From: an uncultured Pseudomonadota bacterium
GTDB taxonomy: Bacteria; Pseudomonadota; Alphaproteobacteria; RUG11792
DNA length: 47,073 nucleotides
Direction of reading: 5' to 3'
Assembly (NCBI GenBank): GCA_902784055.1
Contig: CACZTP010000005.1
Location: 1 to 47,073, forward strand
In this document: piece after piece, positions 18,825-26,214 of the stretch
Layout: each line of letters starts with the position of its first letter
How positions within the stretch are numbered: position 1 is the first letter of the stretch
Notes under the pieces: generated by a model
The model's input: only the letters and a program-made list of their open reading frames with translations
Database searches by the model: none
What the model was told of the DNA's origin: nothing
Program-made: the position numbers and the translations under genes

Positions 18825-20184
18825 TTCCTTCAAAATAGCTTTGATAGGGCGTACTAACGTTGGCAAATCTATGTTATTTAATCGGCTTGTTCGTGCAAAA
18901 AACGCCTTAACTTATAATCGTCCTGGAGTTACAAGAGATGCGAAAGAGAAGATAATAACTATATTTGATAAAACTGTGACACTCGTTGATGCTCCCGGGA
19001 TGTTTGATTACGCTGAATGTGACAACAAGCCAGAGTTAATGGAAGTTATAAATGAAAAATTGAAAAATATAATTGAAACATCTGACTTAATTGTTTTTGT
19101 TACGGATGGGATTGCCGGATTAACTGCTAATGATATTAAAATTGCTGATATTTTAAGAAAATCTGGGACAAATATAATTATGGCCGTCAATAAAACCGAG
19201 GGCACTGTTAAAGAACAGGCTTATGTAGATGCTGTATCACTTGGTTTTAAAAATACTATGGCAATATCAGCTGAACATGAACTCGGCATCAATGAATTGT
19301 TAGAATGTATATATAAATACATTCCGGAACAGTATTTATTAACGGAAGAAACAAGACAAAAAAATTATATAAAACTTGCTTTTATAGGTCGACCTAATGT
19401 TGGAAAGTCTACATTAACAAATGCTTTATTAGGATCTGACAAACAACTTGTTGCAGATTTCCCCGGGTTAACTCGTGAAAGCTCGGCATTTGATTTTGAA
19501 TATAATGGCAAGACTTTTAAATTAATTGATACTCCGGGAGTACGGCGTAAAGCAAAGATAAGCGATAAGTTAGAAAAAATATCAGTTACAAGTACATTAC
19601 GTTCGTATAGACATGCCGACGTTGTTGTATTGCTTATAGATGCGACTACAATTGAAGAGGGAATGTTAGAAAAACAAGACTTAACATTAGCTTCGAATGT
19701 TTTAAAAGATGGTCGTGCATTAATACTTGCTTTTAATAAATACGACAAAACAAAATTCAAAAAAAATTCGAAACCAAAAGACCTTATATACAACATTCAA
19801 CACAGCTTAGCTCAACACAAAGATGTTCCGTTTATATTTATATCCGCGTTAAATAACGATAATTTGGATAAGCTTATTGATTTAGTAATACAGACTTACG
19901 AGCGACACAGAATTAGAGTAAGCACTTCAAAATTAAATAGATGGTTGCAGATAATAAATAGTACAGGCATAATGAAAAGCGCATCAGTTAAATTTAAATT
20001 AAAGTATATTACTCAAATAGGAGAAACACCGCCAACATTTTTAATTTTTGTTTCAAAATTGCAAGAAATGCGAGCTGATAAAGAACGGTTTATACAAAAT
20101 AATTTTAAACAGCATTTTAATTTAAATGATGTGGTTGTGAGATTTATATTTAAATCTCAAAGTTCAAAAAGAAAAAATGCGTAA
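18811..20184 (+). CDS. der: Ribosome-assembly GTPase Der (EngA)
   Basis: GTPase with two tandem G domains and a C-terminal KH-like domain that is needed to mature the 50S subunit. G domain 1 has GRTNVGKS, TRDA and DAPG; domain 2 has GRPNVGKST, TRES, DTPG and NKYD. In domain 1 the guanine-specificity motif reads NKTE where NKxD is usual. I place the start at the ATG at 18811 because GGGAG lies five bases ahead; an in-frame ATG at 18799 is also possible. The gene overlaps bamB by 14 bases and rsmD by eight, so the whole run is probably one transcript. Length 457 is normal. Confidence 0.95.
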   Translation: MQSDNSFKIALIGRTNVGKSMLFNRLVRAKNALTYNRPGVTRDAKEKIITIFDKTVTLVDAPGMFDYAECDNKPELMEVINEKLKNIIETSDLIVFVTDGIAGLTANDIKIADILRKSGTNIIMAVNKTEGTVKEQAYVDAVSLGFKNTMAISAEHELGINELLECIYKYIPEQYLLTEETRQKNYIKLAFIGRPNVGKSTLTNALLGSDKQLVADFPGLTRESSAFDFEYNGKTFKLIDTPGVRRKAKISDKLEKISVTSTLRSYRHADVVVLLIDATTIEEGMLEKQDLTLASNVLKDGRALILAFNKYDKTKFKKNSKPKDLIYNIQHSLAQHKDVPFIFISALNNDNLDKLIDLVIQTYERHRIRVSTSKLNRWLQIINSTGIMKSASVKFKLKYITQIGETPPTFLIFVSKLQEMRADKERFIQNNFKQHFNLNDVVVRFIFKSQSSKRKNA

Positions 20185-20749
20185 AGGACGTGTAATATTT
20201 GGTGAATTGAAACATAGAATATTAGAACTTCCTAATGTTCCGACAACTCGCCCAACATCTGATGCTTTGAAAGAGGCGATGTTTAATTGTTTAATACACC
20301 GTTTTAATATTGATTTCAAGCAATGGACAGTAATAGATGCTTTTGCGGGTTCGGGAGCGCTGGGCATTGAAACATTGTCTTTAGGCTCCTCTTTTGCATT
20401 ATTTTTCGAACAAAATCCAGTTGCCTATAGGACTATATGCAAGAATATATCAAGCCTAAATTTGAATAATAGAAGCCTTGTACTAAGAGCTGATGTTACT
20501 AAATACAACCTGAACAAAATACTACCAATGTTGGGGCAGAGAATTTTGGTGATACTTGATCCCCCGTATAAGGAAGTTAGTATATTAAATAATCAAATCG
20601 ATAGATTTTTTAATCTATTTCATTGTAAAGACATCGTTATAATAGCAGAAACAAATAGTAATACAACTATCGGTAATGTTGCTCCATCATATGTTTTGTT
20701 TACATCAGGTAATAAAAAAGCTATTATCCTCAGTAATTTAAAGTGTTAA
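20177..20749 (+). CDS. rsmD: 16S rRNA (guanine966-N2)-methyltransferase RsmD
   Basis: SAM-dependent methyltransferase that modifies G966 of 16S rRNA in assembling 30S particles. The family opening MRKGRVIFGELKHRILELP is followed by TRPTSDALKEAMFN (substrate/SAM region), VIDAFAGSGALGIETLSLG (SAM-binding loop) and the catalytic VILDPPYKE (D-P-P-Y). Length 190 is typical. It overlaps der by eight bases and closes the plus-strand run of ribosome and envelope genes. Confidence 0.92.
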   Translation: MRKGRVIFGELKHRILELPNVPTTRPTSDALKEAMFNCLIHRFNIDFKQWTVIDAFAGSGALGIETLSLGSSFALFFEQNPVAYRTICKNISSLNLNNRSLVLRADVTKYNLNKILPMLGQRILVILDPPYKEVSILNNQIDRFFNLFHCKDIVIIAETNSNTTIGNVAPSYVLFTSGNKKAIILSNLKC

Positions 20750-20759
20750 CATGTTAACA

Positions 20760-20794
20760 ATACAAAAGAGTCTGTAACTTGTTTAGTTACAGAC
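20760..20794 (-). terminator. Terminator between rsmD and the poly-proline gene
   Basis: A perfect nine-base stem GTCTGTAAC/GTTACAGAC (20770-20794, seven-base loop). On the minus strand it is followed by TCTTTTGTATTGTT, so it best serves the minus-strand operon ending at 20826. The convergent rsmD transcript would also run into it. Confidence 0.7.
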
Positions 20795-20825
20795 CTAAGA
20801 TACAGCTAATTAGTCGTTTTAGTCG

Positions 20826-21989
20826 TTAAAAATTTTTTCTTGGCAAAAATGTTTTTTTCAAATCTGGATAATCTTGTTGCAACCATTCAATCTGATTTTG
20901 AAGCTTTTTAAAAAATTTATTATTATTTGGGTCTTTATTGTTATTTTTTTGTAAATCCGAAACTTTTTGTACAATCTTGTCGTAAAAAGTCTTGTAATTA
21001 CTTTCAGTTACAACGAACGGTTTCCCATCTTCATCTATATACGATGTAGTTACCTTTGTCGGTTTAAGTCTATTTTTCAAAAATGGATTGTTGTTGTCTA
21101 GCGCCCCTTTATTACCATTTATGTTAATACTGTGTGCTACGACAGGTTTTGTAGTTTTTTTAGTGGATATAAGGATCAATAGTTTATTTGGTAATTTGCC
21201 GGCAAAATCTTTTTCCATCCAAGACTCTACCGTCTTCAGGTACTTCACTCTATCCACGTTTTTTTTATCTGTGCTCTTGCTTAATTTGTCAATGTCAAGA
21301 ACAATTTCTTTATAGATCTGTTCAAAGTTACTATCATTCACTTCAATAACATCCTGGGCAGATCTTTTATACATTATTTTGTTTGTCGAGGCTATTTTCT
21401 TTTTGTTTTTCACAACATTCGCTGCATTTGCTATTGCCTCTGCAGAAATACCGAGTTCGCCTTTTTTATTTTGATCCACACCTTCAGATTTTTCGGTTTT
21501 TGATCCCTGAACTGTACCAACGCTTTGCAATTTGGCTTTTCCATTTTTAAAAATGTTCGCCAATTCATCTGCTATTGAATTAAACTGTGGTTTACTCGGT
21601 TTATTTTTGTTGTTTACGATTGTAGGATTCTTAACAACAGAATTGACGACCATAGGAACTAGCGGGGGCGGAGGTGGCGGAGGAGGTGGAGGCGGAACAC
21701 ATGATTTTTTACCATTAGAGGAAACAATAGCTTCTGGTAATGGGTTTACATCCTTGCCCCCAGTTATTTCGTTCTTAAGAGCAGAAGCTTTACCATCTGC
21801 ACCTGCTTGAACAACAGGGGCAGAAACCTTATCACCTGTACCTGATAGAAGGCTGTAATTTGCGGAAGATGGTGAATGAGAAGCTAAACTTGCATCGCTA
21901 CCAGAATTTACAATAGCAAGAGCTCCTACTAACCCCACTAAAAGAACAGAAGCGATTATCATTTTATTCTTTAGAACTATATATATCAT
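20826..21989 (-). CDS. Membrane-anchored poly-proline protein with WH2-like segment and tandem repeat
   Basis: I do not recognise a database family. Numbered from the ATG at 21989 (387 residues; a TTG at 22016 and an ATG at 21962 are alternatives, none with a good ribosome binding site): an N-terminal signal anchor (about 10-28), a flexible S/A/G-rich part, eleven consecutive prolines (99-109), then FNSIADELANIFKNGKAKLQ ending SV (about 136-157), which resembles the actin-binding WH2 motif (hydrophobic helix, Gly, then L-x-S-V). A weaker copy with A-N-V-V-K-N-K follows at about 187-200. The C-terminal half holds two related units of about 55 residues (about 215-271 and 324-385: SNFEQIYKEIV...SWMEKD and SNYKTFYDKIV...EWLQQD). 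It starts just after mreC and ends at a terminator. An actin-interacting surface protein is possible but unproven. Confidence 0.7.
   Translation of the reverse strand: MIYIVLKNKMIIASVLLVGLVGALAIVNSGSDASLASHSPSSANYSLLSGTGDKVSAPVVQAGADGKASALKNEITGGKDVNPLPEAIVSSNGKKSCVPPPPPPPPPPPLVPMVVNSVVKNPTIVNNKNKPSKPQFNSIADELANIFKNGKAKLQSVGTVQGSKTEKSEGVDQNKKGELGISAEAIANAANVVKNKKKIASTNKIMYKRSAQDVIEVNDSNFEQIYKEIVLDIDKLSKSTDKKNVDRVKYLKTVESWMEKDFAGKLPNKLLILISTKKTTKPVVAHSININGNKGALDNNNPFLKNRLKPTKVTTSYIDEDGKPFVVTESNYKTFYDKIVQKVSDLQKNNNKDPNNNKFFKKLQNQIEWLQQDYPDLKKTFLPRKNF
20829..21345 (-). repeat. Tandem ~55-residue repeat in the poly-proline protein
   Basis: Two units of the C-terminal half align without large gaps: DSNFEQIYKEIVLDIDKL with ESNYKTFYDKIVQKVSDL, then about 15 residues of K/N/D linker, then YLKTVESWMEKDF with FFKKLQNQIEWLQQDY. 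They are separated by about 50 residues rich in K and N. This suggests a duplicated small helical domain. Confidence 0.65.
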
Positions 21990-22026
21990 CCAACAGTATT
22001 GTATTATAATTTTCAAAAATGTACAA

Positions 22027-22818
22027 TCAATTCAGAAATGATGTTGGTTTTATGACTTTTACAAACTCCAAGTTATCCAAATTGACAATAGGTTGCGCCT
22101 CGATTGGTGGATGACTTTTAGTAATACTGGCAACGGGAATTCCACAAGGAAAAACACCTCCTTCACCAGACGTATACAAAATATCTCCAATTTTAATATT
22201 CGTAGTGAGTTGATTATCTTGTTGCATTGCCACTTCAACTATCAGATTGGTATTATTTCCATTAATAATAATATAAACATTAGATTTTGTTTTTACTGGG
22301 ACTGAAAACCGTTTATCCGTTATAGTTAATATCTGTGCAATACTGTTTGCTACATCAGTTACTATTCCGACTAACCCATTCGGTGATACCGCGATACATC
22401 CAGGTTTCACTTCATCTGTTGCTTCCATCAGTAACGAGGAGCTAAAAATGTTTTGTTCAAATCCCAATACTCGGAATATCATTTGTTTTGATAATTTTTC
22501 GTGTTTGATTATATTATTTAATTCTTTGTTTATATATTCAGTTTTAAAAAGCCGAGTTTTAAGTTTTTTATTTTCTAACATCAATTGAAGATTTTCTTTA
22601 TTAAAAAAGTTTGAGTATATGTGTATTGTTTCTACAAACTCATTCATATATTTTTTAATCGGGAATGTAATTTTTGATACACAATTTTTATATCCAGGTA
22701 AAAGACCACTGTGCATTGTATCGCATACAGCGCTTAACATTCCACAGAGAACACACAACACGTAAAGTTTATAATTTTTTAGTTTTAACTTTATTAAAAG
22801 TTTTTGTCTAAAATTCAT
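22027..22818 (-). CDS. mreC: Rod-shape determining protein MreC
   Basis: Bitopic inner-membrane protein whose periplasmic part organises the elongation cell-wall machinery with MreB, MreD, RodA and PBP2. It shows an N-terminal membrane helix (about residues 17-36), a coiled coil (about 70-105, NKENLQLMLENKKLKTRLF), and the beta-domain with PNGLVGIVTDV and the hallmark GDILYTSGEGGVFPCGIPVA. Length 263 fits. mreB and mreD are not in the window: upstream lies a Fis-like gene and downstream the poly-proline gene, both on the same strand with gaps of about ten bases, so mreC here belongs to an unusual operon. Confidence 0.93.
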   Translation of the reverse strand: MNFRQKLLIKLKLKNYKLYVLCVLCGMLSAVCDTMHSGLLPGYKNCVSKITFPIKKYMNEFVETIHIYSNFFNKENLQLMLENKKLKTRLFKTEYINKELNNIIKHEKLSKQMIFRVLGFEQNIFSSSLLMEATDEVKPGCIAVSPNGLVGIVTDVANSIAQILTITDKRFSVPVKTKSNVYIIINGNNTNLIVEVAMQQDNQLTTNIKIGDILYTSGEGGVFPCGIPVASITKSHPPIEAQPIVNLDNLEFVKVIKPTSFLN

Positions 22819-22827
22819 AACTGCACG

Positions 22828-23232
22828 TTAAGACGAACACTTGTCAAAGCAATTATCAACGTACGTTTTGCAACAGACTTTTAATTGTTTCAGTTTTGAA
22901 TTAAGGGTGTTACGACTTATACCAAGAATACGCGCTGTACAGCTTTTATTAAAATGTGTAAATTTCATCACTCTTTGTATTAATTTTTTTTCGACATCTT
23001 TTATTACTCTTGTGTATAACCCATCAACTTTATAAATATTATTTTGTATAGAAAAGTATCTACTTAAAAAAGTATTGACGGTTTTATTTACGTTATCTGA
23101 GTTAAAAATTCCAAATTCAGAAATAATTAGATTGCAAATATCACCATTCAAAATTTGGCTCACAATAGACCACATCTTTTTCTGTTCTATATCCTTGGTA
23201 CACTTACACTTGTTCTTTTCCCTATTAACCAT
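22828..23232 (-). CDS. Small Fis-type helix-turn-helix protein
   Basis: A 134-residue protein whose last third is a Fis/NtrC-type DNA-binding domain: MKFTHFNKSCTARILGISRN followed by TLNSKLKQL, matching the pattern G/N-N-x-x-x-A-A-x-x-L-G-I-x-R-x-T-L. The first 80 residues have no response-regulator or AAA+ domain and match nothing I know. It could be a nucleoid or regulatory protein of the Fis type, or a stripped-down NtrC/NtrX-family regulator. It lies seven bases after chpT and nine before mreC on the same strand, so it is probably co-expressed with a cell-cycle phosphotransferase and a shape protein. The N-terminus is cysteine- and lysine-rich. Confidence 0.75.
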   Translation of the reverse strand: MVNREKNKCKCTKDIEQKKMWSIVSQILNGDICNLIISEFGIFNSDNVNKTVNTFLSRYFSIQNNIYKVDGLYTRVIKDVEKKLIQRVMKFTHFNKSCTARILGISRNTLNSKLKQLKVCCKTYVDNCFDKCSS

Positions 23233-23239
23233 ATGCGTT

Positions 23240-23863
23240 TTAAATCAATTTTTTCAGAACTATTTTAACATTCGAATTACTATTATCATCTAATTCGTCA
23301 AATATATTCGCTACGTATCCATGACGTGTTAAAACTCTTTTTATGTATAAAGCTAAAGCATTAACAACTGTAACATTAACTGTATCCATTTCTGATATAT
23401 CTAAAACCTCACTGGGCAGATCCTCAACTGTCATATCTGAAATAGTAATCTCAATTCTCTCCGCTTGGTTACTGCTTACAGCCGTTATTGTACGAGCGCT
23501 TCCACTCCGCAAAGCATCAACCACTATCAAATATAAAATACCACAAACAATGTTTTGTATTATTCCATCATTTTCTGGATCAATAGAAGTAATATCAAAC
23601 TCTAGTTTTATATCGTGCCCAATGCACATATTACGAAGCATATCGTATAAATTACCTATATGAGAACCATCAACAGCAAGGTTTTGAAAAAAACTAAGAC
23701 GCAAGTTTAATTTGTCCACACTCTTTACAAGGGCGTCAAGCCCCTCTTTTGGATCAACCGTTCCTTCAAGCAAATCTTCTTTAAAAAAAGCAACTACTGA
23801 CAAACAATTTTTTAAATCGTGACAAATTCTAGCAATAAGCAATCCATCGGCATTATTTTCCAT
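23240..23863 (-). CDS. chpT: Histidine phosphotransferase ChpT-like
   Basis: Cytoplasmic phosphotransferase that in alphaproteobacteria passes phosphate from the hybrid kinase CckA to the regulators CtrA and CpdR. It has the ChpT layout: a two-helix dimerisation domain with the phospho-accepting histidine in LLIARICHDLKNCLSVV (His 15), followed by a degenerate kinase-like alpha/beta domain (residues about 80-200, with LIVVDALRSGSARTI). Length 207 is right. AAAGGA lies seven bases before the ATG. It starts two bases after the serine hydrolase stop. ctrA, cckA and cpdR are not in the window. The call rests on the histidine segment and architecture; the symbol is a family assignment. Confidence 0.8.
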   Translation of the reverse strand: MENNADGLLIARICHDLKNCLSVVAFFKEDLLEGTVDPKEGLDALVKSVDKLNLRLSFFQNLAVDGSHIGNLYDMLRNMCIGHDIKLEFDITSIDPENDGIIQNIVCGILYLIVVDALRSGSARTITAVSSNQAERIEITISDMTVEDLPSEVLDISEMDTVNVTVVNALALYIKRVLTRHGYVANIFDELDDNSNSNVKIVLKKLI

Positions 23864-23865
23864 TT

Positions 23866-25554
23866 TTAATCCTTTCTTGTAAAGTGAGTATCACCTTCCA
23901 TAAAACACGTAATTAAACATGTATTAAACTTCTTATTATTATCAGGATAAAACGCAATATATTCATCTATATCTAAAAAGCTTAACTGCATGTCGCGTTG
24001 GGGAAACGAAAAAACGTTACCATTGACGTGAGCTAACTTGGTCGACATTTTCCCAGTACTAAGAATTAGCTCGTTATCTTTCTGTACAATTTTAATATCT
24101 CCGTAGATATCGCTCGTAAAAGTTCCTTCATATTCACTAAGATTGGCTTTTGGTATTAATTGCTCTGAAAATAGCTCATCATTTTTTAGTTTATGTTTTC
24201 GAGTTTTCTGTTGAATATTCGTATCTGCTAACACCCAATCTTTTTTTGAAAAATCAAAGCATAAATCTAAAAAGTTGTTACACATATACTCGGCAAAAAA
24301 AGTATTATCAGTACCACCGAGATTATTTATAACACCAACGCCTATATCTTCATCGGGACATACCGCAAAAAATGCTGTTGCTCCATATACCCCTCCCATA
24401 TGGAATAAGATATTGTGAGCATTTTTCCCATTATCTGCGTATTTTGCAACGAAAGTTCCAAGCCCGTAGTGCAACTCTTCACGAGGTAACCTATCAAGTG
24501 GGAAGAATTCATCGGTTGCCTTAATATTTTTCATATCAACAACAGGGGATGTGATGTTTTTAAATGCATTTGTACTTACTATTGTTTTATCACTGTATTT
24601 CCCTTTTAATAAAATCATTTGTATCCACTTTGCGAATTCATTCCCTGAAAACGAAATACCAGAAGTAGCAGGATATACGTGAAAAAAACCAATATCAGGC
24701 ATTTCAATCAATCCGTTTTTGTAATAAGAGTAATTATTGACAAACTGCATTGGTTTAAATGTAAAAATCTCTTTTATAAAGTTTCCAACTGCAGTAAAAA
24801 AGCCTAGACGATTGGAATCATATTTAAAACGAGATGCCATGTATTTTATATGCCCCCAACGAGAATTTTCATAACCGATTCGAATAGCAGAAGCATTTTT
24901 AATGTTCATTTTATTAAACAGATACTCCTCAACTAAGTCTTCATATTTTTTCCCTGTGGCTTTTTCCAAAACATCCCCAACAAATCCAAAAAATACGTTT
25001 TGATATCCATAATATTTCCGAAAGTTTCCTGGTATCTGTTTTATATATTTAAAGGCATCGCGTGTCTGTTCTTTAGAAAAATTACCTTCCCAGAGGCTGT
25101 TAGCAGCAAAGTGAGGAAAACCACTACCGTGACATATTAAATCTTTTATTTCAAGTTCTTTTGAGTACTCTTCGCTATGTACGAAAAAATCTTTATCATA
25201 TTTACGAACTTTATCATTGAGTTTTAATTTGCCAGCATCTTCTAAAGCACTCGCTAAAAATGCAGTTATATTTTTTGAAACAGAAGATATTGGGAAAAGT
25301 GTATCTGTGGTAATAGGGGTTGTTTTCTCAATCGATGTATGTCCAAATGGCTTTACTAGGACAATTTTGTCATGACGAACTATTACAAGTACACACCCTG
25401 GAATTTTTCGTTCTTTGTGCCCATTGTCCATTATCGAAACAATTTTCTTTGCACATTCATCAACTTTTTCATCAGATATTGAACAAAAAGCTAGCGACCC
25501 AAATGTTGCAACCGTAATTGACATTACAACAAATGTGCGAAAAACAATTCTCAT
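23866..25554 (-). CDS. Exported serine hydrolase of the beta-lactamase/PBP4 family
   Basis: Secreted or periplasmic serine hydrolase of the class C beta-lactamase-like family (D-Ala-D-Ala peptidases, esterases, CubicO-type). Numbered from the ATG at 25554: signal peptide (MRIVFRTFVVMSITVATFG...), catalytic S-V-S-K at 91-94, Tyr-Gln-Asn at 184-186 and H-M-G-G at about 380. After the catalytic domain (about residue 440) there is a small beta-rich C-terminal domain (ANLSEYEGTFTSDIYGDI...) like those often fused to this family. The frame extends to an ATG at 25590, which sits in a palindrome; I prefer 25554 because the signal peptide then starts normally. It opens the operon with chpT, the Fis-like gene, mreC and the poly-proline gene, so a role in peptidoglycan trimming is a reasonable guess. 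Confidence 0.85.
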   Translation of the reverse strand: MRIVFRTFVVMSITVATFGSLAFCSISDEKVDECAKKIVSIMDNGHKERKIPGCVLVIVRHDKIVLVKPFGHTSIEKTTPITTDTLFPISSVSKNITAFLASALEDAGKLKLNDKVRKYDKDFFVHSEEYSKELEIKDLICHGSGFPHFAANSLWEGNFSKEQTRDAFKYIKQIPGNFRKYYGYQNVFFGFVGDVLEKATGKKYEDLVEEYLFNKMNIKNASAIRIGYENSRWGHIKYMASRFKYDSNRLGFFTAVGNFIKEIFTFKPMQFVNNYSYYKNGLIEMPDIGFFHVYPATSGISFSGNEFAKWIQMILLKGKYSDKTIVSTNAFKNITSPVVDMKNIKATDEFFPLDRLPREELHYGLGTFVAKYADNGKNAHNILFHMGGVYGATAFFAVCPDEDIGVGVINNLGGTDNTFFAEYMCNNFLDLCFDFSKKDWVLADTNIQQKTRKHKLKNDELFSEQLIPKANLSEYEGTFTSDIYGDIKIVQKDNELILSTGKMSTKLAHVNGNVFSFPQRDMQLSFLDIDEYIAFYPDNNKKFNTCLITCFMEGDTHFTRKD

Positions 25555-25589
25555 ATTTGTATAAATTAAATATTTATTAACTTTCAACA

Positions 25590-25602
25590 TAACACAATGT
25601 TA
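25590..25602. promoter_or_regulatory. Palindrome in the divergent promoter region
   Basis: TAACA-CAA-TGTTA lies between the divergent serine hydrolase gene and the small secreted protein gene. The spacing and position would suit a dimeric repressor operator; no regulator can be named. It may also be chance in AT-rich DNA. Confidence 0.25.
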
Positions 25603-25633
25603 CCATAACTTAGCAAATTTAGAGTAAATTTTG

Positions 25634-26164
25634 ATGGTTGAGAGCGTAAAGATAACATTGTTGCTATGTCTTACAGGAATTTCATCCTGTATTTTATTCC
25701 TATCTTATGAAGAATATACAAACCGTTACGCACTTGTTACGACACAAAGTAATGTAGTGTATATATTCGATAAAAAGACTGTTACGTTAAACAAGTGTGA
25801 AAATGGTAGATGTGAAATAATTCATACAAATTTCCCTACAGATCGTTTACCCAGCGCTCGATCTGGACAAGCTGTCCAAGTTAATGGCTCGAATTTGATA
25901 GAGAATACTCCAAAAGCACCTACATCTGTGATGACTACTTCTGTCAATACACCAGTAACAGGAGCTCAAACAGGTATTAATTCGCAAAATGGGGCTATAA
26001 ATGCGACAGCGCAGCCCAAGGTTAATTCGTTCTTGAATGCCGGAAATCAATTACCGACGTTACAAAACAGCTTATCATCTGCAAATGTACAGCAGTCTAA
26101 TTTGAGACAAACAAACTCTTTAGGAAATAACCAGTTACCAGCAATGCAGGCGTATCAAGCATAA
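25634..26164 (+). CDS. Small secreted protein with low-complexity tail
   Basis: Unrecognised protein of 176 residues. It has an N-terminal hydrophobic segment (VKITLLLCLTGISSCILFLS) that could be a signal peptide or anchor, a short ordered part with VVYIFDKKTVTLNKC and ENGRCEII containing two cysteines seven residues apart (Cys 56 and Cys 61 approximately), and a C-terminal half rich in N, Q, S, T and A. I start it at the ATG at 25634; the frame also opens with a TTG at 25631. It stands alone 50 bases before ispH. Its makeup resembles the other secreted Q/N-rich proteins of this window (30963-32261), so it may belong to the same class of surface proteins. Confidence 0.6.
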   Translation: MVESVKITLLLCLTGISSCILFLSYEEYTNRYALVTTQSNVVYIFDKKTVTLNKCENGRCEIIHTNFPTDRLPSARSGQAVQVNGSNLIENTPKAPTSVMTTSVNTPVTGAQTGINSQNGAINATAQPKVNSFLNAGNQLPTLQNSLSSANVQQSNLRQTNSLGNNQLPAMQAYQA

Positions 26165-26214
26165 TATTAATTTGTGCATTTTTTAAATTGTGCGTTATCA
26201 TGACGTGAGAATAT

